From: Episyrphus balteatus | Lineage: Eukaryota > Arthropoda > Insecta > Diptera > Syrphidae | DNA length: 64,000 nucleotides | Direction of reading: 5' to 3' | NCBI RefSeq assembly: GCF_945859705.1 | Contig: NC_079135.1 | Coordinates: 121,339,551-121,403,550 of the forward strand | Program-made: the position numbers and the translations under genes | Part shown: positions 1 through 35,793 of the stretch, piece after piece | How the letters are laid out: every line of letters starts with the position of its first letter | Numbering within the stretch: position 1 is the stretch's first letter | The notes under the pieces: model-generated | Seen by the model: the letters and a program-made list of their open reading frames with translations, nothing else | What the model was told of the DNA's origin: nothing | Database searches by the model: none

Positions 1-23
1 TCGATATTTTTATTTTAATCTTA

Positions 24-63
24 AACTCGCCTTATAGTAGCTACATACATTGCAAGTAAAATA
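24..63 (+). repeat. 3'-end fragment of a dispersed microsatellite-bearing repeat
   Basis: The stretch ends in a TATAGTAGCTACATA..GCAAGTAAAA pattern that also closes the longer copies at 3401-4343 and 52096-53748. Only the last 40 bases are present, so this is a truncated relic at the window edge. Confidence 0.35.
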
Positions 64-65
64 GC

Positions 66-859
66 CAGAAATGTTGAATAAATGAGATAAAAATTTGTTA
101 ATGACCATTGAAAAATAAAAATGAAAAATCAAAAGAATTCTTTTTTTTGTAATTTTTGTTTTAGTATTTTTCTCGTATTCTCTGAAAAGTTTGTATTTTT
201 CTAAGCTATCTTTTATTTTTAAATATTAATTAATAACTGACCTAGGCATTGACAAAAATTGCATTTGCATTTGATCAAGGTGTTTAACTATTCAACCTAA
301 TTTGGCAAATCAACGCCTATTCAAATGGAAAACCTCAAATGATGGTCAACAACACTCTACAGGCTGCAGTCGATCGAAGATATTATAAATTTTACATGTT
401 GGCAATTTATTAATGATTTTATGCTCAATCATATAATTTATTGTGGTTTTATTATGGTTTCATCTAAACGATTTAATTTGACCACAAGAAATAGGTTTTT
501 GATTTTTGCTGTCATATTTTCTTTCAATTAAATATTCAAGTAAAAATCTTACATTTCAGAAGAATGATTTAAAATTAAAATTTAAGTTAAATCAATTAAC
601 TTAAAACTCTGAAAAAAAAAATAGTACGTATACACCACAGTGACCCGTTTTTTTTTCAAATACGTCCAAATGAACAAGAAAGTTTAGTGTTATGATATAA
701 TAATATTACTAAGCTGTACAATAGGTATAAAAATTTAATAATTACTTATATTTTTCCTCAAATCGAATCATATTTCAATTCTCCTAGTTTTTCAGTAACA
801 TTATTATTTTTTTTTTATACAAATTTGAAATAACGATTTTTTTTATTCTATCTTTCCAG
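66..859 (+). other. Intronic sequence upstream of the first visible exon
   Basis: AT-rich, no coding potential seen. It ends in a T-rich tract and TTTCCAG at 853-859, the 3' splice site of the exon at 860. Confidence 0.5.
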
Positions 860-2063
860 GAACGTCAAGTGGAACTCCGCAAAACGGCAATGATGCAAGA
901 TGAAGTCGATCATCGTTCCAGTAATTGCAATGTCTCCAAGACTGAATACAACAACTTAATCAGCAGTTCAATGCAAAATGATACAAATGGCTATTATCCA
1001 ACACCTCCACCGGTAAGTATTTTTCTATCACACAATCTATTTATACTAATTACCTTAAATCATCCATGACTAATGGAATTTTTTTCTATAGCCACCACAA
1101 TTTGCCAACAAAAGCGAAAACTACACCCAACACAGATCACCGCCAAATTCACCAGCGCCCGACTACAGCCAATCTCCGGTGCACACCCTAACACGCAATT
1201 CCAAGGTGCCCTTCCGCAATGGCACACTCACCCGTTCAGATCGAAACAACGAAGTAGCCAGAGCAAATGGTGATCATGCTGAATTGGAATCAATAGATTC
1301 ATATCAAATGAGGAATCCCTCATCCACAATTCCACGTCCACCTTCGTTGTATTTTGCTCCACAAAATTCTGGCCCACCAACAATGAAAAAGAACAAACGA
1401 CCAGTATCCGTTACAATCGGCGAGTATTCGAGTGTACCAGTTAATCGAAAGGAACCATCAAAGCTGGAATTTATTGCCAAGTCACCCGAAAATGGACATC
1501 ACGAGGAACCAATGGCTGCGGATTTGCTTCGTAGTGAACTTGAACAGACTTTGAGTCGATCGAATTTGAAGAAGAGAAACGAAGAGAGAATCTATAACAA
1601 TTACAACAATAACAATATTAATAACAACAACAATAACAATGAAGTTGACCAAAAGCTTGAAGAAGCCACTAGTGAGCTGCAGAATATTATACTGCGCCAA
1701 AGAAGTCCCAATGGCAGTGCCTATGGCAAATCAGTGTTTCAAAAGACCCAATCGTCAAATATTGAAAAACTTACCCAAATGCTACAAAATCGACAGTCGA
1801 CAATGTTTGAAGGAGCCAATGGAGGAGGAGGGACATTACCCAATCCAGCTCGAGTGACAATCAGCGTTCCGAACAACAATAATCACGCTGAACTGCGTAA
1901 GACTGAGAGCAATCCGTCACATGAGCTGGTAATGATGACAACATCAACGACGACGTCATCCTCCACACCAATGGCCAACGGAAATGGTATTCTTAAAAAT
2001 GGTTCTGCCTATTCTCGAAACAGTTATTCGTCATCGGAGAAGAGCATATCGTTTGGCAATTAA
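860..2063 (+). CDS. 3'-terminal exons of a Pro/Asn-rich adaptor-like protein (partial)
   Basis: Two exons, 860-1012 and 1092-2063, are joined by a 79-nt intron (GTAAGT..TATAG). Both splice in phase 0, giving 374 visible residues and a TAA at 2061. The N-terminal end starts mid-protein with a charged, helix-like stretch (ERQVELRKT). It is followed by a proline cluster built across the splice junction (PTPPPPPQF) and a Ser/Pro-rich segment (SPPNSPAPDYSQSP) of the kind bound by SH3 or WW domains. Further on are a conserved-looking basic patch (KKNKRPVSVTIGEY), a short amphipathic helix (LLRSELEQTLSRSNLKKR), an asparagine run near 1600-1640, a second helix (EVDQKLEEATSELQNIILRQ) and a Ser/Thr-rich tail. 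No catalytic domain is visible. The composition suggests a scaffold or cytoskeletal adaptor, but I do not recognise the family. The upstream exons lie left of the window. Confidence 0.85.
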
Positions 2064-2392
2064 AGCGAGGTGTCGCCATAAAACACCTAGCGACATCTAG
2101 TGTCATATATTATAAACAAATTTATTATTAATTATTATTTTTTTTTCATTTTTTTTGTTTATTTCTTAATTTTCTTATATATTTTATGTAATTTTCTTTG
2201 GCTTAAGTGTTTTGTTTTTTTTTTAATTTTTCTTTTGTTTTGCTTGATTTTTGTCTTTTTTTTTTTAACTTTTTGTTTTATGTTTCGAGTAACTGTATAT
2301 TATAAAAATTAAAGAAAATAATAAAATAATTGTAATTGTTATGAAGAAATAAAAAAAATACGAAAATACGAAACAAAATTAATATATCAATT

Positions 2393-2398
2393 TTTATT
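2393..2398 (-). terminator. Polyadenylation signal for the convergent minus-strand gene
   Basis: TTTATT on the plus strand reads AATAAA on the minus strand, about 112 nt past the stop at 2510. It falls inside the presumed 3' UTR of the plus-strand gene, so the two convergent transcripts probably overlap at their ends. Confidence 0.45.
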
Positions 2399-2433
2399 AT
2401 GTATACCTTTATAATCCTTGTTTTTTTTTTGTA

Positions 2434-2439
2434 AATAAA
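2434..2439 (+). terminator. Polyadenylation signal for the 860-2063 gene
   Basis: AATAAA 371 nt past the stop; another AATAAA lies at 2348-2353. Either could serve. The region between is T/A-rich 3' UTR-like sequence. Confidence 0.45.
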
Positions 2440-2509
2440 GAAAGGAAAGAGAATATCAAGTGGGAATGAGTTTTGATTTTCTTGACACTAGCTGTCACTT
2501 AATTGATGG

Positions 2510-26789
<24,280 letters not shown>

Positions 26790-27746
26790 TTTTCTTTTCT
26801 TTTCTTTTGAAGAATACAAAAATGACTTAATTCAAAAATACAACTGTCAGAAAACTGTTCAAAATTTAGCAACGCCATCTACATGAAAATAACAGCTTAC
26901 TTAACAAATCTTCAAACCAGCATGAAATCTTACCACTTTCGTGGTGAATAACTCATAAACATCGATTTAGTTACGAAATCATACCAACATGTGGCCACCA
27001 TGACACCAAACCATCATCAACATCTTGGAAAATAAAAGTATGTATATAGTTGGATTAATTCAGGTGAGGTGAAAAAGGAGGGGAGACTATTGACACCATA
27101 CCCAACTACTCTACTGTCTGTCTACTTTTACCTTGGCTTGCACAGGCCGAATTGATTAAGCAACTAAAATGTTTACTTGGTCATAAGCAGCAACAGCAAA
27201 GTTGTACACACCGGTTTTTTGTGTGTGTAACCTGTCGCTATAATGTTACCTCACAAAAAATGCCCAATAACGGCAACTGCGGCAGTGTGGCATGGAATTT
27301 TTGTTGTTGCACACAAACCCAATGCCCGAATTAAAGTCGAATTCAAAATCATTTCTGGATTAAGGCTTCCTGTCTAATAGCTTTTTAGCTTCCATTTATT
27401 CGCCTCCGGAGAAAATTCCGTCCATAATAACGGATCCACGGAAGTTGGCAATAAATTAGCAAGTTTTTTGAAACTAAAAAAACATTTAGCTTTTCGATAA
27501 TCTTTAATCTCCCTTCTATTCCAATCACATCAACTTGCCACTTTACCACCTTTTTGGTGGGAGAAGCTCTATAGATCTATAGAGTGTCTGACGCTTCGTC
27601 GCGATCTTTGCCTCTATTCGTTTTAGGTTTAAATTTCCAGTGCAGTTCTGGCCTTTCATCGAGTTGTGTGTGTTTTCTGTTTTGCGTGTTAACGTTTTGC
27701 ATTTTACGTGCGGATAAGTTTGAACAAATTTCAAGCCCCCTCAAAA
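26790..27746. promoter_or_regulatory. Divergent intergenic region
   Basis: 957 bp separate the start codons of the minus-strand GARIN-like gene and the plus-strand secreted-protein gene, so both promoters should lie here. It is less AT-rich than its surroundings near 27100-27350. No confident TATA box or initiator could be fixed. Confidence 0.45.
27567..27584. promoter_or_regulatory. 18-bp perfect palindrome upstream of the secreted-protein gene
   Basis: CTCTATAGATCTATAGAG, 163 bp before the ATG at 27747, preceded by a CCACC..GGTGG hairpin at 27546-27560. The position suits a protein-binding site or core promoter, but no factor is assigned. Confidence 0.35.
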
Positions 27747-27998
27747 ATGAATCAATCCATGAGCTTAATGTGCGTTGCAACGACGACGACGGTGTTGATG
27801 GTTTTACTCATGACCGATGTTATCTTTTGTGGGCCAATCCAAATTACAGTGAGTGATAATTCTGTTTACTCCAATGGTGAATCCTCAAGTGATGGTGAAT
27901 TAGAACAACATCATCATCAGGAACAGGAGCAGAATCATCATCATCAGGAGGTCGAGGCAAGGGAACTCCCACAACATCAAGAGGAGGATTATTTGAAG
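27747..27998 (+). CDS. Secreted protein, exon 1 (signal peptide, His/Gln-rich)
   Basis: 84 codons from ATG to AAG|GT. Two HHH runs sit in an acidic Glu/Gln context. The 73-nt intron that follows ends TCTCTACACAG. Confidence 0.75.
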
Positions 27999-30900
27999 GT
28001 TGTTGATGCAACATGTTTGTCTTTTGGGTTGATTGGTTTTATCTAATTGATATTAATTACTCTCTACACAGATAAGTCTTCTCGAGCCTAAAGATAAGAT
28101 TAGAGAGTCTGTCAATTTGGAATATGAAGCGATTCCTTCGAAGGTTTTGACCAAGTATGATTCGGGCCACAAGAAGTTGGCTGATTTTACTAGGGTAAGA
28201 GTGTGTTTCTCTTGATGGTTTCTTTGAGGTGTTATTGATGATAAACCTTGTGTTTTTCCATGAATTCATCATCATCATCATCATCATCTTTAACAATACA
28301 GCCGATTCCAGTTATAGATACAATTAGTGAATCGGAGAAATATGGTAATACTGGTGACCAATTTGATGGTATCGCGAGGGCCATTGTTAACGGCTATGAG
28401 GCATTTTCAAATTTGATAAACAAGTTGATTGGGGTATGTATTGTATATGTTTTGTTTATATAAGGTATGCATGTTATATCTGGGGTAATTTAAATTGTTG
28501 TACAAACAAACTTTGTCATAAAAAAACATGACTATTAACTATATTGAAGAAATGTTGACAATGCTGTGCAAATATTTATTATTAAACTGTTATCTATGAG
28601 TGACTTATGAGGGTCGTAGAAATATCGACATGCGATTAATTTAGTGAAATATTGTGATAGAAAGTAAAGACACAAAAATAGACATTAGAAAATTATGTCT
28701 GTTTATAAACTGTTTGTTTGGAAAAGTTTGGTAACTAATCCGTTTCAAAATAGGCGAGGTTTTGTGTTTTGAGATTATGATTTCCTTTTAATATGCCATT
28801 GTCTTCTTACATAAAATTTGTTTGGTGAAAACAGCTGAGTGAATAAATTTCGTTGTTCCGCAAAGTATTTAATCAATACACAATAAAAGATGCAAATTGT
28901 TTCTTTGTTATTTTCAAGCGGGCTTTCTTGAATTCATTAATGTAAATAAAGCCTGTAAAATTGGAAAGTGCTGATCTTTAATTTCTGCAGCCAAATATTG
29001 TTTGTTAGAAAGTTTATGTTTTTTTTGTTTAGAATCATAAATGTTTATTAAAAATTTAGTAGTGTGAATGTATGCAAAAATTGATTTTATATGTACATAT
29101 AATCGTGTTTTTTTTTAATATATGGTTGAGAATTATTGATTAACATAAATAAATAAACAAATTTTTGGCAACGATTTTTTAAAAAATAGTTTATATGTTT
29201 AACGTTCTATAATGGTAACATAATTTTAAACCATAGAATAACACAGAAGAAGATGTAGGTTCCTAGCTGTGTTATAATTAGTAAAAGTGTTTTATTAAAA
29301 AAAAAAATATATTATTTTAAACTGAGTGAATTAGTTAGCACTCCGCTCTGGTGAAAAGATTCATAAGGGCCAAAATCATGGAGGTGGGAAAATTTAGCTC
29401 CAGTCATTTTTTCGATTAAAGCAACTCTGAATGAAAAGTTTTTTTTTTCATTTACCGAAAAAATAGACATGTCGTCGCCGTAAAGCTAAATTGTTCTAAG
29501 TCACAAAAAGCAAATTTTACAGGGTACGATTTTTAAGTTTCAAATTGGTTTAAAGCAAAAATTTTCTGCTCGTTTGCCATTCAAATTATGTTTTTTAAAA
29601 AGTTTGTTCTTTTCTCTTGAATAAAATATACAAGTTTGCCTCATTAGTAGGTGCATAATATTTTTAAATATTTTAAAAAATTAAAAACCCAAAATGATGG
29701 GACTTAGAACAATCAAGAATACTCGAACTCAATTTCAAAAGGCTACTTCCCTGTTTTTATTGTTCTATGTCATATTATCTGCGGAATGAAATTTTTTTTG
29801 ACAAAAACGATTTTCAAATTCGGAAAGAGCACCCTCAAATTAGTATAGGTAACTGCATAATTAACTCATTTTTGGTAAAAAGTGGATTTAAAACATAGCA
29901 ATTTTGCTTTACGCCGACGATGTATCTAGAAATATTTTTGTTTTAGAAAGAAATTTTTTCATTTCTACTTTATTCCATCTAATTTATCCCAAAAAAATCC
30001 ATAATTTAAAAACTGAGATTCAGAGGGCTTAAAAACACTTGAATTCAATTATTTTTAGGTTTATTTTTCATGACACACAATATCATTATTAAATTTGAAC
30101 AAATTAAAAAAAATTATTATTATTCATTACACCAAATTAACGGAAGTGTGGATCATTTCCGGTATAGACATATTTCGGAGTTGATAATGGGCTCCATATG
30201 CTTTTACGTCGGGTCTTCGAAGAATTTTCATTACCAAAAATTCTTAAAAGCTCGTAAAACAGTAGTTTAGGGCAAATAATACTCGTGTTTTAGAATAGAT
30301 AAACTTGTAAGACATCTTAAAGAAATGGATGCAGAAGAAAAAGCACAGAATCATGCTTCTTTATCAATTTTTAAAATTTTTGTTCGTATTTAAACATCAT
30401 TTTTATTTGTTGAAATCATTTAACTGATAGATAAACCACAGTAATTGAGTAATAAAATTGCAATTGATGAAAAAAAATTCGGAAAGTTTTTATCAGCACT
30501 GTCTGCTGGATTTGAACCCAGGTGTTAAAGTCCATTTCACTAACCATTAGGCAAAGGTTACTACAAAAAGCGGAATGAATGATATATTATAATTATGAGT
30601 AGGTGTTAAAAAGTAGTGTTTGTCATAATGCACTGTTTTCCAAATTTCAAGAACTTACCCCCTAATTCCGATTCTTTTTACCAATAACTAGATATTCGTA
30701 AAAAAATTTGAATTCCCTTAAAATTTCATGTTGATAAAATTAGTTTTAGTAGTGGCTCAGAGCGGCTTTAATATATGGAGTAGAATGTAGAAATCGTCTA
30801 CTTACAGACAATATTTTGGTTACTACTTGAGGAAGCAATATATTTTTTATGTAAAAGAAGAAAAAATAAAGAACAATTGATGTAGGAAAAGATTCTTGAA

Positions 30901-32688
30901 AAAACAAAATAAATAGGTACCATTGTGGGACGAAATCTCTTTTTAACGAGTAATTTCTTCAAGTTTGGAAGAGGAAGCATTATCCATTAAGTATATACAT
31001 CCTTAGTTGTACTTTCCAGATTGATAGTTTTAGAATTTGTTGTTTTTGTGTTATAACAATGAATATTTTATGCGTAAACAAGTGTTGCTGCAAAGTTTTG
31101 TAATTATAGATGAATTCAAGAGTACCTAGGTATTAAGTTTCCTTGTTTTATATATCTGTCTGAAGCGTTATTTCTTTCCTAGTTTATTTCTTCTAACTGA
31201 CATTAAGTCTAGTGTAGGTAAAATAATACCCGACAATCTTATGAAACAAAATAATGCGTAGCTGAAGACTATTCTTTCTTTTTTTAACTCGTACCATTTC
31301 GTCAATAAATGTCTTTAAAATTAAGTGTCTTCTAGTCAAGCTCTCATAAACATGTAAACAAAATTCTATACACACTACTGTTTACTGTAATATGATGAAA
31401 TGGTCACTCACACTTTTTAACTTATTATAAAGGTTAATAACAGTTAACAATGACCAAAGAGTGGCAAATGTCTAAGACAAACATTGCAAAAAAAATGTAA
31501 ACAATTAGGAAAATAATTTTCATGTAACACGTACAAGAATGATGGCTTGAAGCGGATCACCATGAAGATTATTATCTATAGTTTGAGGTGAACTGGTCAT
31601 TAATGTGGATCAGCACTTATGAAATGTTTTGAGATAAGTGGTAAAGCTATTATAATGATGGTTTTGCTAACGAGTTATGTTGAAAAAATGTTAAGTTCAG
31701 AAAAAATAGAGGTTATACTTTTGAAGTGTACCAATTTCATCATGCAATTTTTATTTCAAAATATAATGAATTAATGATTGCAAGTATTTCTTTTAAATGG
31801 TGGCTAATAGGAACAATTTAAGAAATAACTTCCCTCTTTGAAGTACCTAACAGATAAGGGTTTAAAAAGTAATAAATATTTATGCACTACTTGAGAATTG
31901 CACACACTAGAAATCCTTCCAATTAAAATATTTTCGTTTTAACAACAATCTCTGGCACCCCAATGGAATTCTTCGAATACAAAATGTTTCCCTTCAAAAA
32001 ATACAACTCTTGTGGAGTATAAATTGATTAAAGATTTATTTCACAGTTGAAAAAATGCATGTTACACACTTGTAAATCGATGGCATTCTTTTATTTATTC
32101 CCTTTTCTCAAATGAACCAATTTAATTCATTTATTTCAATTTATTTTATTTTACGTATAAGTAGGTCAATAAATTTAACGTTTTTTTTTTATCAACCAAG
32201 CCAATCGTTGGACATAGTACAGACAGGAGACTTTTTTCTACAAGACCCTGGAGGTTTTGATATGATGGTGGGAGAGAGCCCAGACTTTCACGAATTCCTT
32301 TCGTAATTTATTTATTTTATAATAACGTTGATCCAATCAAAAGGTGGAGGAGAAAAAAATGTGTCTTCTCTTCTTTTGAGATAAGCATTGGTTATTCTTT
32401 TTCTTAAATTTTATATTTTTTGCGCTTCAATGTTCTCTTGAGCACCTGTGTCCCTTTCACCTGTTATAAAAAATATTTTTATATTTTAACATTTCACAAA
32501 CAATTTTTCTTGTGAACTTTGCTTAATTAAAGATTTTTAAGATAATAATTAATATTCACAGTGATTTAATGTACTCACTAATTTTTGATATAATTTTCTT
32601 ACAGAAACCAAAAGAAGTCGCTAGATCAATATCTCGAGGAATTACAGCACAGCTTGATGTTATTGGAGGAAAATTAGTTGGCCTGTAA
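27747..32688 (+). CDS. Secreted protein, four exons, unidentified
   Basis: Exons 27747-27998, 28072-28194, 28302-28433 and 32605-32688, all phase 0, give 196 residues. The first ATG starts a signal peptide (hydrophobic TVLMVLLMTDVIF, likely cut near residue 28). The next part is acidic and His/Gln-rich (residues about 50-84). The C-terminal half is more conserved-looking: LEYEAIPSKVLTKYDSGHKK, then DGIARAIVNGYEAFSNLINK and a basic amphipathic tail ending IGGKLVGL. No cysteine beyond the signal region, so no disulfide fold. The exon 1 donor is AAG|GTTGTT, weak but it preserves the frame; other junctions are good GTAAGA/GTATGT and CAG. I do not recognise the family. It is probably an extracellular or haemolymph protein; the function is unknown. 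Confidence 0.75.
28072..28194 (+). CDS. Secreted protein, exon 2
   Basis: 41 codons, ISLLEPKDKI..KKLADFTR, ends AGG|GTAAGA. Confidence 0.8.
28302..28433 (+). CDS. Secreted protein, exon 3
   Basis: 44 codons, PIPVIDTISE..LINKLIG, acceptor AATACAG, donor GTATGT. The preceding intron carries an (ATC)n tract near 28265. Read-through of the donor would add eight residues and stop. Confidence 0.8.
28434..32222 (+). other. Large intron of the secreted-protein gene
   Basis: 3.8 kb, AT-rich. Contains a weak inverted pair (GTCGTCGCCGTAAAGC near 29470 against GCTTTACGCCGACG near 29907) that may be an old inverted-repeat element, and the tRNA-like patch at 30500-30560. Otherwise nothing recognised. Confidence 0.5.
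30500..30560 (-). pseudogene. tRNA-like relic or SINE head
   Basis: On the minus strand, TTTGCCTAATGGTTAGTG resembles an A box. GGTTCAAATCC, an exact B-box form, follows about 20 nt later. The acceptor and T stems do not pair properly, so this is not a functional tRNA; a tRNA-derived SINE fragment is the likely source. Confidence 0.4.
32223..32306 (+). CDS. Possible alternative last exon of the secreted protein
   Basis: From acceptor ..CATAGTACAG a phase-0 frame reads TGDFFLQDPGGFDMM..HEFLS and stops, 27 residues. Same length as the other terminal exon but strongly acidic instead of basic. The acceptor's T-run lies 30 nt upstream, which is acceptable. Only transcript data can show whether it is used. 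Confidence 0.4.
   Translation, partial: TGDFFLQDPGGFDMMVGESPDFHEFLS
32605..32688 (+). CDS. Secreted protein, exon 4 (last)
   Basis: Acceptor TTTTCTTACAG; 27 residues KPKEVARSIS..GKLVGL and TAA. AATAAA at 32855-32860 follows. Confidence 0.75.
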   Translation, partial: KPKEVARSISRGITAQLDVIGGKLVGL

Positions 32689-32854
32689 AAACTATATCGA
32701 ACTGAAAAACTGTCTATTTTTTTTTGTAAATACCTGCTGTCCTTCATTGTTATTGATAAATTATTATTTATTTATAAGTAATTTGCCGCAAAACTTGTTT
32801 CAAAATATAAACATTAAAAATTATGTTTAAGAATGAAATTATAATTTAAATGCA

Positions 32855-32860
32855 AATAAA
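32855..32860 (+). terminator. Polyadenylation signal of the secreted-protein gene
   Basis: AATAAA 167 nt after the stop at 32688, with a long A-run further on (32903-32923). Confidence 0.55.
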
Positions 32861-32923
32861 GTTAACAAAATTCAAAGTGAAGAAAATTGTTTTGTATGTT
32901 TCAAAAAAAAAAAAAAAAAAAAA

Positions 32924-34346
32924 ATTTCTTAAACTTTCCTTTAGTTTTAAAAAAGGTTTTAAACTTTTTAAATATAAATAGTAAATTAAAAATCAACATT
33001 TTTTGCAAATTGTTTCTATTGCCATGTTTTGTATATAGGTATGATTTTGAAAACAACAGCAAAATTGATAAACCACTGATAAACATTTTTCAGAATACTA
33101 CGCTTAAATTGAATATACCTACTTAATATCAATACTTATTAGATAGATATGGATATTATTTAAAAAATTGTTTATTTAAGAAATTAAAAGAATAAATGTC
33201 AATATAAAAAAAAATTTATCTGGCTATTGAAAAATCGGGTCTTAATAAAATTAATATAACCAGATTATAACTAACGAGTAAACAATTTAAATGATCAATT
33301 TTTTCGGGTTAAACCTCGTATTTGGGTGTGTCTTAAACGCATGTAACCTTAGTGATATTAAGTTAACAAACCAAAAAAAGATCCCACAAAAATCGTACGA
33401 ACTATAATAATTTTCTTTTGAGTCTTACCTAACCTAGGTATATCATCATCATCATTTTTAAATACTGTTTTATACATATTAGATATTTCATATAAATTGG
33501 CACCATATGTACAAGTATGCTATTGACAGTTGGCCTTGAAATTTTGGATTTCTTTAAAAAAGTAACAGTGTTTAAGAACTAAGAAGTTAAAAAAAAAAAA
33601 TATTTTTATGTTCTCCCTTAGTTAACAGAATTTTCTTTTCAGAACTTCGGAAGTGCTCACAAATAAATATAAACGTTGTAAAATAATATTTAATATTTTG
33701 TTCCAAGCTTTAAATTAAATGAGTAAATAATAATATTATTGATTTTTTAAATACGTATTTAAATTATACCTAAGTAAAGGCATTTCCTTACGCGTTACTA
33801 ACTTTCAAAATAAATGATCTTGGGTAACAAGAGGTTAATCTTTTTACCAATAATTTTAACAAAGATTCAAAGTTTCGATTTTAAGGCTAGTTAAATTTAA
33901 GCTCCCATACAAAACAGTGAATTTTTGAAAAAAATGCTTTTACCGTCTAAAAGTGCTTAATTTTAAAATACATATACGCTTTTGGCATATAAAATTAAAA
34001 AAAGGATTAAATCGCAAGAGAAGGTAAAAATTAATAGCGACTCTAAGTGACCGTAATTTTAACGTTGTTGAAAAATAAAAGCATGGATTTGATCAAAATA
34101 TTGTAGATTTAAAATTCAGTTTTTTACAAAACTCGGCAAGAATTTACATATGTTTAGATTTATTATTTAAATAAAAATTATTCAGCTATCGTACTTTTTT
34201 AACCGTTTTATCATGAAAATATTGTGTTCAGTTGATAAAAATGAATATTTTAGTAGTTGTAATTTTAGTTATTAGTAATGCAGACAATTCAAGCTTTTAG
34301 AGAAATACTTGCAATAATTACAAACAAACAGAATAAATGAAAAATA
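32924..34346. other. Intergenic AT-rich sequence
   Basis: No gene or recognisable repeat seen. Confidence 0.4.
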
Positions 34347-35793
34347 TAGCCACGGGTCGTTTGAACGCGACACTACTCGAAGTGTCTTGCACTCCATATG
34401 TTTTGATGTAGAAATGTTTCTTCGGGTCTAAATAGTAAGAAAAAAGCTTTTTTATGAGCTTAAATTTTTAAATTTTCTATCGAGCTATTTTTTATGAGCT
34501 TAATAAGTTATGAAAAAACGTACTTTTACGTACTTTTTCACACGTTTTTGTTAATAACTCTGTTAATAATAATGGTAGAAACTCAAATAATGGCTCTATT
34601 TTTAGAAGAAATATGCCTATTTTTAACGGCATTTCAATCAAATTAGTGGCATTTTTAGATCTTCAGATATTCGAATTTAAGTCCGTTCATTTTTTCTGCC
34701 CAATTCGATTTCACTTATCAGAAAGTTTTTTTTTATAGAAGTCAAGGTATACTTTTCTAATGGTTTTTCGTATGCTGAACTCGAATCCGAAGTCAAAAAA
34801 ATTCCATCAAATCAAGTTTTTGAGATATTACCGTTAGAAAATCAAAAATACCCTTTTTTAACAGTTTTTGAGGTTATGTCATCTTGCGTGATAATTTTTT
34901 ATAATTACATTTGTAGCGGTTTCTTAAAGAGAACTAAGTTACTTCTTTTTAAATCCGTTTAAATCATTTCGATATCGCTTTTCTTCTCCGAGAAATCCTA
35001 AAATCAATTCAACATGTTTGGTGAATATTCTCTATGAAAAAAAATCTTATGTTCGTTTGGGTTTCATGGCAAATCGCAAAAAATTTTTGCATTCCTTTAA
35101 GTTTTTTGGTTAGTCAAAAATTTTCTTACCCATAAACTTACCAAAAAACTTAAAGGAATGCAAAAATTTTTTGCGATTTGCCATGAAACCCAAACGAACA
35201 TAAGATTTTTTTTCATAGAGAATATTCACCAAACATGTTGAATTGATTTTAGGATTTCTCGGAGAAGAAAAGTGATATCGAAATGATTTAAACGGATTTA
35301 AAAAGAAGTAACTTAGTTCTTTAAGAAACAACTACATATGTAATTATAAAAAATTATCACGCAAGATGACATAACCTCAGAAACTGTTAAAAAAGGGTAT
35401 TTTTGATTTTCTAACGGTAATATCTCAAAAACTTGATTTGATGGAATTTTTTTGACTTCGGATTCGAGTTCAGCATACGAAAAACCATTAGAAAAGTATA
35501 CCTTGACTTCTATAAAAAAAAACTTTTTGATAAGTGAAATCGAATTGGGCAGAAAAAATGAACGGACTTAGATTCGAATATCTGAACATCTAAAAATGCC
35601 ACTAATTTGATTGAAATGCCGTTAAAAATAGGCATTTTTCTTCTAAAAATAGAGCCATTATTTGAGTTTCTACCATTATTATTATTAAAAAAGCTTTTTT
35701 CTTACTATTTAGACCCCAAGGAACATTTCTGCATCAAAACATATGGAGTGCAAGACACTTCGAGTAGTGTCGCGTTCAAACGACCCGTGTAGC
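34347..35793. mobile_element. 1.44-kb palindromic element, CAC ends, TAGC target duplication
   Basis: Element 34351-35789 starts CACGGGTCGTTTGAACGCG and ends with its inverse, flanked by TAGC on both sides. The arms pair over almost their whole length around a loop at about 35110-35140; the right arm has lost about 110 bp present on the left near 34445-34555. No ORF. CAC termini and a 4-bp duplication fit Chapaev-type elements; this assignment is inference. Confidence 0.75.
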
